Shown in pieces: positions 13,482-20,805 of a stretch of DNA of 20,805 bases. The DNA is from JBBILG01 sp037445085. GTDB taxonomy: Bacteria; Pseudomonadota; Gammaproteobacteria; Burkholderiales; Methylophilaceae. The position numbers and the translations under genes were made by a program. The notes below the pieces were generated by a model. The model was not told where the DNA came from and searched no databases. It was given only the letters and a program-made list of their open reading frames with translations. The first letter of the stretch is position 1. Each line of letters starts with the position of its first letter. The stretch lies in assembly GCA_037445085.1 (NCBI GenBank), contig JBBILG010000025.1:1-20805 (forward strand), in the 5' to 3' direction.

Positions 13482-14873
13482 ATGCGCGCAAAACTGGAAA
13501 AATTCGGTCTACTCGGCATCGGCGCTCTGCTGGGCGTGATGCTCAGCCTCAACTATTCCGCCATCGCGGACAAGGATGCCCGGCCACAACTGCCGCTGGA
13601 AGACCTGCGCGCCTTCGCCGAGGTGTTCGGCAAGATCAAGAGCGATTTCGTCGAGCCGGTCGAGGACCGGAAGCTGATCACGGAGGCCATCAACGGCATG
13701 CTGACCGGGCTGGATCCGCACTCGGCCTATCTCGACGCCGACGCCTTCAAGGACCTGCAGGCCGGCACCCAGGGAGAATTCGGCGGCCTCGGCATCGAGG
13801 TGGGCATGGAAGACGGCTTCGTCAAGGTGGTCGCCCCCATCGAGGATACCCCGGCCTTCAAGGCGGGCCTCAAGTCCGGCGACCTCATCATCAAACTGGA
13901 CGAAACCCCGGTCAAGGGCATGACCCTGAGCGAGGCGGTGAGGCGCATGCGCGGCAAGCCGGATACCGCGATCACCCTCACCGTGCTGCGCAAGGGCGAA
14001 AACGCCCCGCTGCAATTCGCCATCACCCGCGCCGTGATCAAGGTGCAGAGCGTCAAGTCCAAGCTGGCCGAGCCCGGCTACGCCTACGTGCGCGTCACCC
14101 AGTTCCAGGAACGCACCGGTGAGGATCTGGCGCGCACCCTCAAGGCCCTGCACGAGCAGAACCAGGCCGACCTCAAGGGTCTCATCCTCGATTTGCGCAA
14201 CAATCCCGGCGGGCTGCTCAACGCCGCGGTCGGCGTCTCCGCCACCTTCCTGCCCAAGGGCGAGCTGGTGGTGTATACCGACGGCCGCATCCCGGACGCC
14301 AAGATGCGCCTTACCGCCATCCCGGAAAATTATGTGCGCGGCGGGCCCCAGGATGACTACGTGAAGGATTTGCCGCCGCAAATCCGCAATCTGCCCATGG
14401 TGGTGCTGATCAATGGCGGCTCCGCCTCGGCCTCGGAAATCGTCGCCGGTGCACTGCAGGACCACAAGCGTGCCATCGTGCTGGGCACGCAGAGTTTCGG
14501 CAAGGGTTCGGTGCAGACCATCCTGCCGATGAACAACGGCACCGCCATCAAGCTCACCACGGCCCGCTACTTCACGCCCAAGGGGCGTTCCATCCAGGCC
14601 ACCGGCATCAAGCCGGATATCGTGGTGGAAGAAGGCACGGTCCGGACCGCCGCGAACCCGCTGGAATTGCGCGAGGCGGACCTCAACAACCACCTCTCCA
14701 ACCCGAACGGCGGCGACAGCCCCGGTGACGGCAGGCGGCCGGGCGCGCCCGGAGATGGCGAAGCGGTGCCGGCAGTCCGCACCGAGCCGCTGGAGCCGGG
14801 TTCCAAAAACGACTTCCAGTTCAACCAGGCCCTCAACCTGCTCAAGGGCCTGCAGATCCTGCAGCAGAAGTAG
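13482..14873 (+). CDS. ctpA: C-terminal processing protease, S41 family
   Basis: This 463-residue carboxyl-terminal protease has an N-terminal signal anchor or signal peptide (FGLLGIGALLGVMLSL, residues 8-23). A PDZ domain follows (about 95-185, with GEFGGLGIEVGMEDG and APAFKAGLKSGD-like sequence). The S41 catalytic core contains LILDLRNNPGG (235-244), the nucleophile Ser316 in NGGSASASEIVAGAL and the general base Lys341 in FGKGSVQT. The C-terminal tail (about 400-440) is Gly/Pro-rich and probably disordered. It degrades or trims periplasmic proteins, often cell-wall hydrolases. An AAGGAA site lies 11 nt before the ATG. The gene is followed after 50 bp by the GlcF-like gene on the same strand. 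Confidence 0.95.
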   Translation: MRAKLEKFGLLGIGALLGVMLSLNYSAIADKDARPQLPLEDLRAFAEVFGKIKSDFVEPVEDRKLITEAINGMLTGLDPHSAYLDADAFKDLQAGTQGEFGGLGIEVGMEDGFVKVVAPIEDTPAFKAGLKSGDLIIKLDETPVKGMTLSEAVRRMRGKPDTAITLTVLRKGENAPLQFAITRAVIKVQSVKSKLAEPGYAYVRVTQFQERTGEDLARTLKALHEQNQADLKGLILDLRNNPGGLLNAAVGVSATFLPKGELVVYTDGRIPDAKMRLTAIPENYVRGGPQDDYVKDLPPQIRNLPMVVLINGGSASASEIVAGALQDHKRAIVLGTQSFGKGSVQTILPMNNGTAIKLTTARYFTPKGRSIQATGIKPDIVVEEGTVRTAANPLELREADLNNHLSNPNGGDSPGDGRRPGAPGDGEAVPAVRTEPLEPGSKNDFQFNQALNLLKGLQILQQK

Positions 14874-14878
14874 CGCGG

Positions 14879-14907
14879 CGGGACGACAGGGCCGCCCCGC
14901 CGTCCCG
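14879..14907 (+). repeat. Hairpin between ctpA and the GlcF-like gene
   Basis: CGGGACG (14879-14885) pairs with CGTCCCG (14901-14907). An alternative stem in the same stretch pairs CGGCGGG with CCCGCCG. No T tract follows. It could attenuate read-through from ctpA or separate messages, and it lies just 17 bp before the next ATG, which has no Shine-Dalgarno sequence. Confidence 0.4.
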
Positions 14908-14923
14908 AGCCGGCCACCGACCC

Positions 14924-16123
14924 ATGAGCGAATCCGCGCAATCCCGGCTAGGCGCGCTGGCCGCCGAGGCCGACCGCTGCGTGGCCTGTGGCCTGTGCCT
15001 GCCGCACTGCCCCACTTACCGCAAGACGCAGTCCGAAGCCGACTCCCCGCGCGGCCGCATCCAGTTGATCGGCGCGGTGGCGCGCGGCCGGTTGCAACCT
15101 ACGGAAAGATTCGCGCAGCACATCGCGTTGTGTCTGTCGTGCCGGGCGTGCGAGCGCGTCTGTCCCAACAGCGTGCACTACGGCAGGCTGGCCGACGCCG
15201 CCCGCCAGGTCATCGCGCCACTTCCCGGACGCCTGCAGGCGCTGCAAGGCTGGCTGCTCAAGCGGCGCCACAGGACGGCCATCACGGGCCGCGCCCTGCG
15301 CTTCGCGCAGGTGAGCGGCCTGCGCGGGCTCGCCCGCCGGCTGCCCAGGCGCCTGCGGGAGATCGAAGCCCTGCTGCCGCCGATTCCGCCGCAGGAAGGC
15401 TGGAAGCCCTGCTACCCGACGCCCGCCGCACGCGGCGAGGTGGCGCTGTTTCTCGGCTGCGCATCCAGCGTGGTGGATGCCGGCACCCTGCGTGCCGCCA
15501 TCCACCTGCTCAATCATCTCGGCATCCGCGTGCACGTGCCGCCGGCGCAGTGCTGTTGCGGCGCCATGGCACGCCAGGCCGGAGACGCCGATACGGCGGA
15601 GGTGATGATCGCGCGCAACCGCGCCGCCTTCGCGGAGTTTGCCGGCCTGCCCCTGGTGGGGGTTGCCAGCGGCTGCTGCGCCAGCCTGCACGATCACCTG
15701 GGACGGCCGGTGACCGACATCGGCGCCTATCTCGACACGCTGGACTGGAACGGCATGGATCTCGCGCCGCTGCCGCAAACAATCTTCGTGCACGAGCCCT
15801 GCACCCTGCGCAACGTGCTGCGCCAGCACGAGGCGGCCTACCGGCTGCTGCGGCGCATCCCCGGCGCCCAAGTGCGGCCCCTGCCCGGCAACGCCCAATG
15901 CTGCGGCGGGGCCGGTGCCTACATGCTGACCCAGCCGGACATGGCACAGCGCCTGCGCGATGATAAAATCGCCGCGTGCCGGGAGGGCGGCGACGCGCTG
16001 CTGGCGACTTCCAACATCGGCTGCGCTCTGCACCTTTATGCCGGCCTGAAAGCGGCCGGGGTGAGCATGGAGGTGGCGCATCCGGTGGTCATACTCGCCA
16101 GACAACTGGGATGGACGTCATGA
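14924..16123 (+). CDS. GlcF/LutA-like (Fe-S)-binding oxidoreductase subunit with two CCG domains
   Basis: The 399-residue protein has two [4Fe-4S] ferredoxin motifs at the N-terminus: Cys19, 22, 25, 29 in CVACGLCLPHCP and Cys70, 73, 76, 80 in CLSCRACERVCP. Two cysteine-rich CCG domains follow: Cys179, 210-212 and 251-252, then Cys293, 326-327 and 367. This is the layout of GlcF, the iron-sulfur subunit of glycolate oxidase, and of related lactate-oxidising and heterodisulfide reductase-like subunits. The usual flavoprotein partners GlcD and GlcE are absent here, so the donor is unknown. The stop overlaps the coq7 start in ATGA, indicating translational coupling. An electron-transfer role to quinone would fit that neighbour, but this is inference. 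Confidence 0.9.
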   Translation: MSESAQSRLGALAAEADRCVACGLCLPHCPTYRKTQSEADSPRGRIQLIGAVARGRLQPTERFAQHIALCLSCRACERVCPNSVHYGRLADAARQVIAPLPGRLQALQGWLLKRRHRTAITGRALRFAQVSGLRGLARRLPRRLREIEALLPPIPPQEGWKPCYPTPAARGEVALFLGCASSVVDAGTLRAAIHLLNHLGIRVHVPPAQCCCGAMARQAGDADTAEVMIARNRAAFAEFAGLPLVGVASGCCASLHDHLGRPVTDIGAYLDTLDWNGMDLAPLPQTIFVHEPCTLRNVLRQHEAAYRLLRRIPGAQVRPLPGNAQCCGGAGAYMLTQPDMAQRLRDDKIAACREGGDALLATSNIGCALHLYAGLKAAGVSMEVAHPVVILARQLGWTS

Positions 16124-16746
16124 ACCTGCTGGACCGCGTCATCATCGAATTCGACAAAGGCCTGCGCACCGTGCTGGCGGAACAGCACAGCGTGCGCCCG
16201 CCGCCCGACCGCGACGCGGCGGAACAGCCGCTGGGCACCGAGGAAAAACGCCATGCCGCCGCGCTGATGCGCGTCAACCACAGCGGCGAGGTGTGTGCGC
16301 AGGCGCTCTACAACGGCCAGGCCGTCACCGCGCGCAACCCCGCCACCACGGCCGCGCTGCGCGCCGCCGCGCAGGAGGAAACCGAGCATCTGGCCTGGTG
16401 CGAGCAGCGCATCCGGGAACTCGGCGGCCACAAGAGCCTGCTCAACCCTTTCTGGTATGCCGGCTCCTTCACCCTGGGCGCGCTGGCCGGCGCGCTCGGC
16501 GACAAGTGGAATCTGGGCTTTCTCGCCGAGACCGAGCGCCAGGTCGGCCAGCACATTGCGGATCACCTGCAGCGCCTGCCCCCGCAGGACGGCAAGAGCC
16601 GCGCCATCCTCGCACAGATGGCCGAGGACGAGGCCAGGCACGCCGCCACCGCACTCGCATACGGCGGCGCCGGACTGCCGCCGCCGGTGAGGCTGGCGAT
16701 GAAGCTGACTTCCAAAGTGATGACGAAGACAACCTACTGGATATGA
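16120..16746 (+). CDS. coq7: 2-polyprenyl-3-methyl-6-methoxy-1,4-benzoquinone monooxygenase (Coq7)
   Basis: The 208-residue protein is a membrane-associated di-iron hydroxylase of ubiquinone synthesis, replacing UbiF in many betaproteobacteria. Ligand motifs are Glu57 (RVNHSGEVCAQALY), ExxH at Glu87/His90 (EETEHLAW), Glu139 or Glu137 in ETERQVGQHI, and ExxH at Glu171/His174 (EDEARHA). The hydrophobic segment FWYAGSFTLGALAGALGDKW is the family's interfacial helix. The ATG at 16120 overlaps the stop of the GlcF-like gene as ATGA; an ATG three codons earlier (16111) is a weaker alternative. The 3' end overlaps the next gene, again as ATGA. Confidence 0.95.
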   Translation: MNLLDRVIIEFDKGLRTVLAEQHSVRPPPDRDAAEQPLGTEEKRHAAALMRVNHSGEVCAQALYNGQAVTARNPATTAALRAAAQEETEHLAWCEQRIRELGGHKSLLNPFWYAGSFTLGALAGALGDKWNLGFLAETERQVGQHIADHLQRLPPQDGKSRAILAQMAEDEARHAATALAYGGAGLPPPVRLAMKLTSKVMTKTTYWI

Positions 16747-17060
16747 AGACCTTTCAGGACATTCTGGCCACCCTGCCGCCCGTCGGCGGCATCGCCCGCA
16801 TCGAGCTTCTCGACCCCGACGGCAGGCTGGCCGCCAGCATCGAGAACAGGCCCGGCAGCCAGGGCTCGCTGCGCGTCTATCGCCACCTCGCGGAAAAGCA
16901 CGGCGCCATCACGCCGGCGGCTGCACAGGAGGGTCTGGCACTCTACGCCGAACACGCCACAGACGCCCGCGCCAATCCGGGCAGGCACCCAAACATCGAC
17001 CGGCTGTTCGAGCTGATCGCGCGCGACGCCACCCTGACGGCGCGCGCGATCGAAGGCTGA
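16743..17060 (+). CDS. DUF2322 family protein
   Basis: The 105-residue cytoplasmic protein starts MKTFQDILATLPPVGGIARI and contains RPGSQGSLRVY and ANPGRHPNIDRLFELI. I recognise these as the DUF2322 family of unknown function. No catalytic motif or membrane segment is visible. The start overlaps the coq7 stop (ATGA), so it is probably translated with coq7. Its stop codon abuts the stop of the converging OsmC gene within TGATCA. A link to ubiquinone synthesis follows only from this coupling. Confidence 0.85.
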   Translation: MKTFQDILATLPPVGGIARIELLDPDGRLAASIENRPGSQGSLRVYRHLAEKHGAITPAAAQEGLALYAEHATDARANPGRHPNIDRLFELIARDATLTARAIEG

Positions 17061-17483
17061 TCACGGCACCGCCGCGACGATCTCGAAATCGTGGGTGATC
17101 TCGGCCGTCTTGCCGAGCATGAGCGAGGCCGAGCAGTACTTCTCGGCCGACAGCCTGATGGCGCGATCCACCTGCGCCGGGTTGAGGTCGTGCCCGGCCA
17201 CCACGAAATGCACGTGGATGCGGGTGAACACCCGGGGCACGCTGTCGGCGCGCTCGGCGCTGATTTCCGCCACGCAGTCGGTGACCTGCTGACGCGCCTT
17301 CCTGAGTATGGTGACCACGTCGAAGGCAGTGCAGCCGCCCATGCCGATCAGCAGCAGCTCCATCGGACGCATGCCGAGATTGCGCCCGCCCGCCTCCGGC
17401 GCCCCGTCCAGCACCAGGGCATGGCCGCTGTCGGACTCGCCGACGAAACATACGTTTTCCACCCATTTCACGCGTGCGCGCAT
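17061..17483 (-). CDS. OsmC family protein (YhfA-like)
   Basis: The 140-residue protein has the OsmC/Ohr fold. Key features are the two conserved cysteines Cys51 (MGGCTAFDVVTIL) and Cys117 (SAEKYCSASLML) and Glu42 (GMRPMELLL). The pattern GGRNLGMRPMELLLIGMGGC places it in the YhfA-like branch rather than Ohr. Members reduce organic hydroperoxides or have unknown thiol roles. The start ATG at 17483 has GGAG 5 nt upstream. It follows the GGDEF gene by 35 bp on the same strand, so they may share a transcript. It is convergent with the coq7 operon. Confidence 0.92.
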   Translation of the reverse strand: MRARVKWVENVCFVGESDSGHALVLDGAPEAGGRNLGMRPMELLLIGMGGCTAFDVVTILRKARQQVTDCVAEISAERADSVPRVFTRIHVHFVVAGHDLNPAQVDRAIRLSAEKYCSASLMLGKTAEITHDFEIVAAVP

Positions 17484-17518
17484 ATTGGCTCCGGTTCGAA
17501 AAAGGAAATTCTAGCCGA

Positions 17519-18511
17519 TCAGAACAGGTCGATGTCGCCGCTGGGCGGAGCCTGCGCCCGCAACTCGCCGCTCGCCACCAGCGCATCGTAGTCGCAGACG
17601 CGGTTGCGTCCGTGCTGCTTGGCGTAATAGAGCGCGGCATCGGCGCGGTCGATGATGTGTGCGGGCAGATCCTGCGGGCGGATCTGTGTCATGCCGATGC
17701 TCACCGTCACCTGCCCGACCTGGGGAAAGGCATGTGCCGCCACGGTTTCACGGAAGCGGTTGAGCACCGCTTCCGCCTGCGCCCGCGGGAGGTCCGTCAG
17801 GATGGCCACGAACTCTTCGCCGCCAAAACGGAACAGCAGGTCGTCTTCGCGGAAACTCCTTTCCATCAGCGCGGCGAACAGCAGCAGTACCTCGTCGCCG
17901 TACAGGTGGCCGAAGCGGTCGTTGATGCGCTTGAAATGGTCGATGTCGAGAATCGCCAGGCAATGCGCCGGCGGCTGCGACTCGCCGGCGCGCCCGCCAT
18001 GGCTTTGCATGGCGGCGAGCATCTTGAGGATGCGGCCGTCGAAGGTGCGGCGGTTGAGCAGCCCGGTCAGGGTGTCGCGCTGATAGTCGTGCAGCACGCC
18101 GAGGAAATTCTGGTAGATCTGCAGCACCGGATCCAGCCGGTGCTGCAATTGGGATGGCTCCCCTGCCGCCGCGACGACGATCAGCGCCACCACCTCGCGC
18201 TTCATGCCGAGCAGGGGATGCACCAGCACGCCGGTGCCGCCCCCGGCGGCCAGCACCGGCTCCCGTTCGCGCAGACCGCGCAGCAAGAGTGGCTCCGCGG
18301 CGGCCGGCAGCGCGGCAGCATCGCCCACGGCGTCCACCAGCAGCAGGGCCTCCCTGCCGTCCACGGTGCGCGGCCGGTAAAGCTGCACCGCCCCGCTGCC
18401 GAGCAGCGCGTGCAGCGCCTTGACCAGGCTGAGTTCCAGCGCATGCTGGTCGCGCTGGCGCGTGATCTCGATGAGGGACGCCAATACGGGATGAAGTGGG
18501 ACAGTAGTCAT
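17519..18511 (-). CDS. Diguanylate cyclase (GGDEF) with N-terminal GAF-like sensory region
   Basis: The 330-residue protein makes cyclic di-GMP from two GTP. The C-terminal GGDEF domain (about 145-305) starts with DTLTGLLNRRTFDGRI and has the metal/GTP region LDIDHFKRINDRFGHLYGDEVL. The active loop is GGEEF (230-234). The inhibitory I-site REDD (221-224) is placed five residues before GGEEF, so product inhibition is expected. The N-terminal 140 residues resemble a GAF-like fold (AVQLYRPR, GTGVLVHPLLG), with no transmembrane segment, so it should be a cytoplasmic sensor of unknown signal. The Shine-Dalgarno sequence is poor. It diverges from ubiD. Confidence 0.93.
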   Translation of the reverse strand: MTTVPLHPVLASLIEITRQRDQHALELSLVKALHALLGSGAVQLYRPRTVDGREALLLVDAVGDAAALPAAAEPLLLRGLREREPVLAAGGGTGVLVHPLLGMKREVVALIVVAAAGEPSQLQHRLDPVLQIYQNFLGVLHDYQRDTLTGLLNRRTFDGRILKMLAAMQSHGGRAGESQPPAHCLAILDIDHFKRINDRFGHLYGDEVLLLFAALMERSFREDDLLFRFGGEEFVAILTDLPRAQAEAVLNRFRETVAAHAFPQVGQVTVSIGMTQIRPQDLPAHIIDRADAALYYAKQHGRNRVCDYDALVASGELRAQAPPSGDIDLF

Positions 18512-18609
18512 GCCGGCGGTCGGGAATCAACGCGTTAACTTGTCACAAGCCGGCCTGCCGGTCAACATTTGGCGGTACACTTCGGCCCAGGATCATCACG
18601 GAACAGCAC
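18512..18609. promoter_or_regulatory. Divergent GGDEF/ubiD intergenic region with palindromes
   Basis: This 98-bp gap must hold both promoters. It has the palindromes AACGCGTT and CTTGTCACAAG (18539-18549), which look operator-like. A TTGTCA hexamer and CAACAT spaced 17 bp could drive ubiD, and TTGACC with CAAGTT (17 bp) could drive the GGDEF gene. All are weak matches. Confidence 0.3.
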
Positions 18610-20076
18610 ATGGCCTACCGAGACTTGCGTGACTTCATCGCCCAGCTCGAAACACGGGGCGAACTCAGGCGCATCCGCCCCGCGGTCAGTCCGCGCCTGG
18701 AAATGACGGCGATCTGCGACCGCGTGCTCAAGGCGGGCGGCCCTGCCCTGCTGTTCGAGCAGCCGGCCGGCTACGACATGCCGGTGCTGGGCAACCTGTT
18801 CGGCACGCCGCGGCGGGTGGCGCTGGGCATGGGCGAGGAGAACGTCGCCGCGCTGCGCGAGGTGGGCCAATTGCTGGCCTTCCTCAAAGAGCCGGAGCCG
18901 CCCAGGGGGCTGCGCGATGCCTGGGAGAAATGGCCCAAGTTCAAAAAGGTGCTGGACATGGCGCCCAGGCAGGTGAGCCGCGCGCCCTGCCAGGAGATCG
19001 TGCTGCAGGGCGAGGAAGTCGATCTCGCGCGCCTCCCCGTCCAGACCTGCTGGCCGGGCGACGCCGGCCCGCTCATCACCTGGGGACTCACCGTGACCCG
19101 GGGCCCGCTCAAGGAGCGGCAGAACCTCGGCATCTACCGCCAGCAGGTGATCGCCAGGAACAAGGTCATCATGCGCTGGCTGGCGCACCGCGGCGGCGCG
19201 CTGGACTTCCGCGACTGGTGCGCGGCGCATCCTGGCGAGCCATTCCCCGTCGCGGTGGCGCTGGGCGCCGACCCCGCCACCCTGCTCGGCGCGGTGACGC
19301 CGGTGCCGGATACCCTGTCGGAATACCAGTTCGCCGGCCTGCTGCGCGGCAGCCGCAGCGAGCTGGTGAAATGCGCCTCCTGCGACCTCATGGTGCCGGC
19401 CGGCGCCGAGATCGTGCTGGAAGGCCATATCGTGCCGGGGGAGACGGCGGCGGAAGGGCCGTTTGGTGATCACACCGGCTACTACAACGAAGTGGACCAC
19501 TTCCCGGTGTTCACCATCACCCACATCACCATGCGCCGCGCCCCCATTTACCACAGCACCTATACCGGCAAGCCCCCGGACGAGCCGGCGGTGCTGGGCG
19601 TGGCGCTCAACGAGGTGTTCGTGCCGCTGCTGCAGAAGCAGTTCCCGGAAATCGCGGACTTCTACCTGCCGCCCGAGGGTTGCAGCTATCGTCTCGCGGT
19701 GGTGAGCATGAAGAAGCAGTATCCCGGCCATGCCCGTCAGGTGATGATGGGGGTGTGGAGTTTTTTGCGCCAGTTCATGTACACCAAATTCATCATCGTC
19801 ACCGACGGCGACGTCGACATCCGCGACTGGAAGGAGGTGATCTGGGCCCTCACCACGCGCGTCGATGCAGCCCGCGACGCCGTCATCGTGGACAACACGC
19901 CGATCGACTCCCTGGATTTCGCCAGCCCGGTGTCTGGGCTGGGCAGCAAGCTGGGGCTGGACGCGACCCACAAGTGGCGCGGCGAGACGACGCGCGAATG
20001 GGGCCGCCCCATCGCCATGGACGCGGCCACCCGCGCGCGCATCGACGCGCTGTGGCCGCAGCTCGGCCTGGATTGA
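18610..20076 (+). CDS. ubiD: 4-hydroxy-3-polyprenylbenzoate decarboxylase
   Basis: The 488-residue protein matches the UbiD length. It decarboxylates 4-hydroxy-3-polyprenylbenzoate in ubiquinone synthesis, using prenylated FMN made by UbiX. Family features are YRDLRDFIAQLETRGELRRI at the start, the cofactor-binding region NLGIYRQQVI (172-181), MRWLAHRGGA (188-197), and AEGPFGDHTGYY (281-292) containing the conserved Glu. The segments HKWRGETTREWGRPI and DNTPIDSLDFASPVSGLGSK are also typical of UbiD. The start MAYRDLRDF fits the family; a weak GGA site precedes it. The insertion-sequence remnant begins one or two bases after its stop codon. A ubiX gene is not in the window. Confidence 0.96.
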   Translation: MAYRDLRDFIAQLETRGELRRIRPAVSPRLEMTAICDRVLKAGGPALLFEQPAGYDMPVLGNLFGTPRRVALGMGEENVAALREVGQLLAFLKEPEPPRGLRDAWEKWPKFKKVLDMAPRQVSRAPCQEIVLQGEEVDLARLPVQTCWPGDAGPLITWGLTVTRGPLKERQNLGIYRQQVIARNKVIMRWLAHRGGALDFRDWCAAHPGEPFPVAVALGADPATLLGAVTPVPDTLSEYQFAGLLRGSRSELVKCASCDLMVPAGAEIVLEGHIVPGETAAEGPFGDHTGYYNEVDHFPVFTITHITMRRAPIYHSTYTGKPPDEPAVLGVALNEVFVPLLQKQFPEIADFYLPPEGCSYRLAVVSMKKQYPGHARQVMMGVWSFLRQFMYTKFIIVTDGDVDIRDWKEVIWALTTRVDAARDAVIVDNTPIDSLDFASPVSGLGSKLGLDATHKWRGETTREWGRPIAMDAATRARIDALWPQLGLD

Positions 20077-20090
20077 ACCCAGATTATCCA

Positions 20091-20760
20091 TTAGCCACTC
20101 ACCAACCCAGGGATGTGAGGTGGTGCGGAGGCGTTGGCCCAGAGGCCGGAGAGCCAGGCGCGTTTTCGGCGAGGCACGGAGGTCATCAGCCGATTCTGGC
20201 GGGCGTCCTTGTGCCAAGAGCCGCCGATGCCCAGCACCGGGCCGTGAAGGGTGGAAAGCGTATGCTGGATCCTGGAACGCAGGACGGCCTGACGAAACAG
20301 GCTCATCAGGTTGTAGGCCAGCATGGCAAAGCCCAGCGCGGCTTGCGCATGGCCCAGAAGTCACGCAGGTTGAAGGCATCCAGCCCGAAGTCCGCCTTCG
20401 GTTCCTTGATCCGGTTCTGTGCGGCTGCGCCGCATTCCGCTTCGCGGAACCAGCCTTCGGCTGTCCTGCGCCCCCTTCGGGCTGGTCGCAATCGGCCCGT
20501 CCGTGACAGGTGCGCCAGACTTCCACCATCGGCAGGTCGGGCGTGGTCACGAACGCGCCATAGCGCCAGCCCTGAATGTCCGCATCGTCGGCGAACAGCG
20601 ACAGCGTCTTGCCCGGCGCCTCGCGGCGCTTGACCGACTGGCGCACCACGATCAGACGGCGTGGCGCCCCCCAACCCGCAGCCTGATCGCGCGGCTCCGT
20701 CAGTTCCAGTCCCGTCTCCAGCGCCCACCAGCCCGTGGCCTGATCGATCGTCTGCGGCGG
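20091..20760 (-). pseudogene. IS1380-family DDE transposase, C-terminal part, frameshifted
   Basis: Three frames together spell a transposase C-terminus. The first (20760 to about 20486) includes WWALETGLELTEP, SVKRREAPGKTLSLFADDAD and WRYGAFVTTPDLPMVEVWR, ending in RADC. The second (about 20417-20348) reads NRIKEPKADFGLDAFNLRDF. The third (20350-20091) reads ALGFAMLAYNLMSLFRQAVL and continues to HIPGLVSG. Intact IS1380-type proteins join these as RADCENRIKELK...FWATEAALGF-like sequence. The first break is caused by a run of small hairpins of about 68 bp; the second is a small indel near 20350. The N-terminal half, including the first catalytic Asp, is absent. The gene is dead. Confidence 0.8.
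20418..20485. repeat. Tandem mini-hairpin array inserted in the transposase pseudogene
   Basis: Units of 15 bp abut without spacers. They are TGCGGC-TGC-GCCGCA (20420-20434, perfect), TTCCGC-TTC-GCGGAA (20435-20449, perfect) and CCAGCC-TTC-GGCTGT (20450-20464, one outer mismatch), followed by a degenerate CCC-TTC-GGG unit (20473-20481). Each is a stem with a 3-nt loop, mostly TTC. The block splits the conserved DC/ENRIKE segment and is 3n+2 long, which explains the frameshift. Confidence 0.8.
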
Positions 20761-20805
20761 TCACGTTTTTTCGGACAGTCGGCTAAGCTAAGGCTGACCG
20801 GTTGA

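Larger units (their letters stand above)
20077..20763 (-). mobile_element. IS1380-family insertion sequence remnant, 3' part
   Basis: The element abuts ubiD. Its outer tip (ACCCAGATTATCCATTAG on the plus strand from 20077) looks like a terminal repeat. It contains the C-terminal half of a transposase read on the minus strand. Homology stops near 20763, where an in-frame stop (20763-20761) and unrelated sequence appear, so the 5' half of the transposase is missing from the window. The region 20764-20805 shows no gene I can identify. Confidence 0.75.

Noticed and set aside
13509..14693. Minus-strand open frame opposite ctpA
   Set aside because: It is antisense to an S41 protease with intact catalytic residues; no independent evidence of coding.
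18562..20649. Minus-strand open frame (695 codons) spanning the IS remnant and all of ubiD
   Set aside because: Only its first part matches the transposase. The rest is antisense to ubiD and runs open by chance after the frameshift.

Overview
The window is GC-rich, gene-dense chromosomal DNA from a betaproteobacterium. The best guess is a Nitrosomonadales or Rhodocyclales type. That rests on the Fur and BamE sequence style and on the order fur / bamE-dapB-carA-carB, which I recall from that class; it is inference, not a database result. There are no tRNA or rRNA genes and no CRISPR array. No gene-free gap exceeds about 300 bp outside the insertion-sequence remnant at the right end.

Layout. 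Positions 1-3219 (minus strand) carry bamE, dapB, carA and the first 47 codons of carB: outer-membrane assembly, lysine/peptidoglycan precursor synthesis and carbamoyl phosphate synthesis. fur (3308-3739, plus) diverges from bamE. A UbiB/ABC1 kinase-like gene and a helical, phasin-like gene (3758-6126, minus) follow. Next is a small secreted NlpC/P60 peptidase (6246-6731, plus). Positions 6741-13327 (minus) form an iron block: an FbpABC-type ferric iron ABC transporter, a FecA-like TonB-dependent receptor with a Fur box in its promoter, and a small Rdx-family CxxC protein. On the plus strand, a CtpA/S41 protease (13482-14873) precedes a tightly packed run of a GlcF-like Fe-S protein, coq7 and a DUF2322 gene, joined by two ATGA stop/start overlaps. 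An OsmC-family gene and a GGDEF diguanylate cyclase gene (minus) follow, then ubiD (plus). Just after the ubiD stop codon lies a decayed IS1380-family transposase gene running to the right edge.

Two themes connect the genes. The first is iron: Fur, a Fur-box receptor and a ferric ABC transporter. The second is ubiquinone: UbiB-like, Coq7 and UbiD in one 17-kb stretch.

The most unusual features are not genes. (1) A 146-bp element with 19-bp perfect terminal inverted repeats sits in frame inside the signal-peptide region of the FbpA-type protein and adds 49 codons. (2) A run of abutting 15-bp mini-hairpins with 3-nt loops interrupts the IS1380 transposase. (3) A polypurine/polypyrimidine mirror tract lies directly before the carB start codon, where a ribosome-binding site would be expected. 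(4) A perfect 14-bp direct repeat occupies the ribosome-binding region of fur. I found no clear new multigene system; most protein-coding content is well-known housekeeping and iron uptake.
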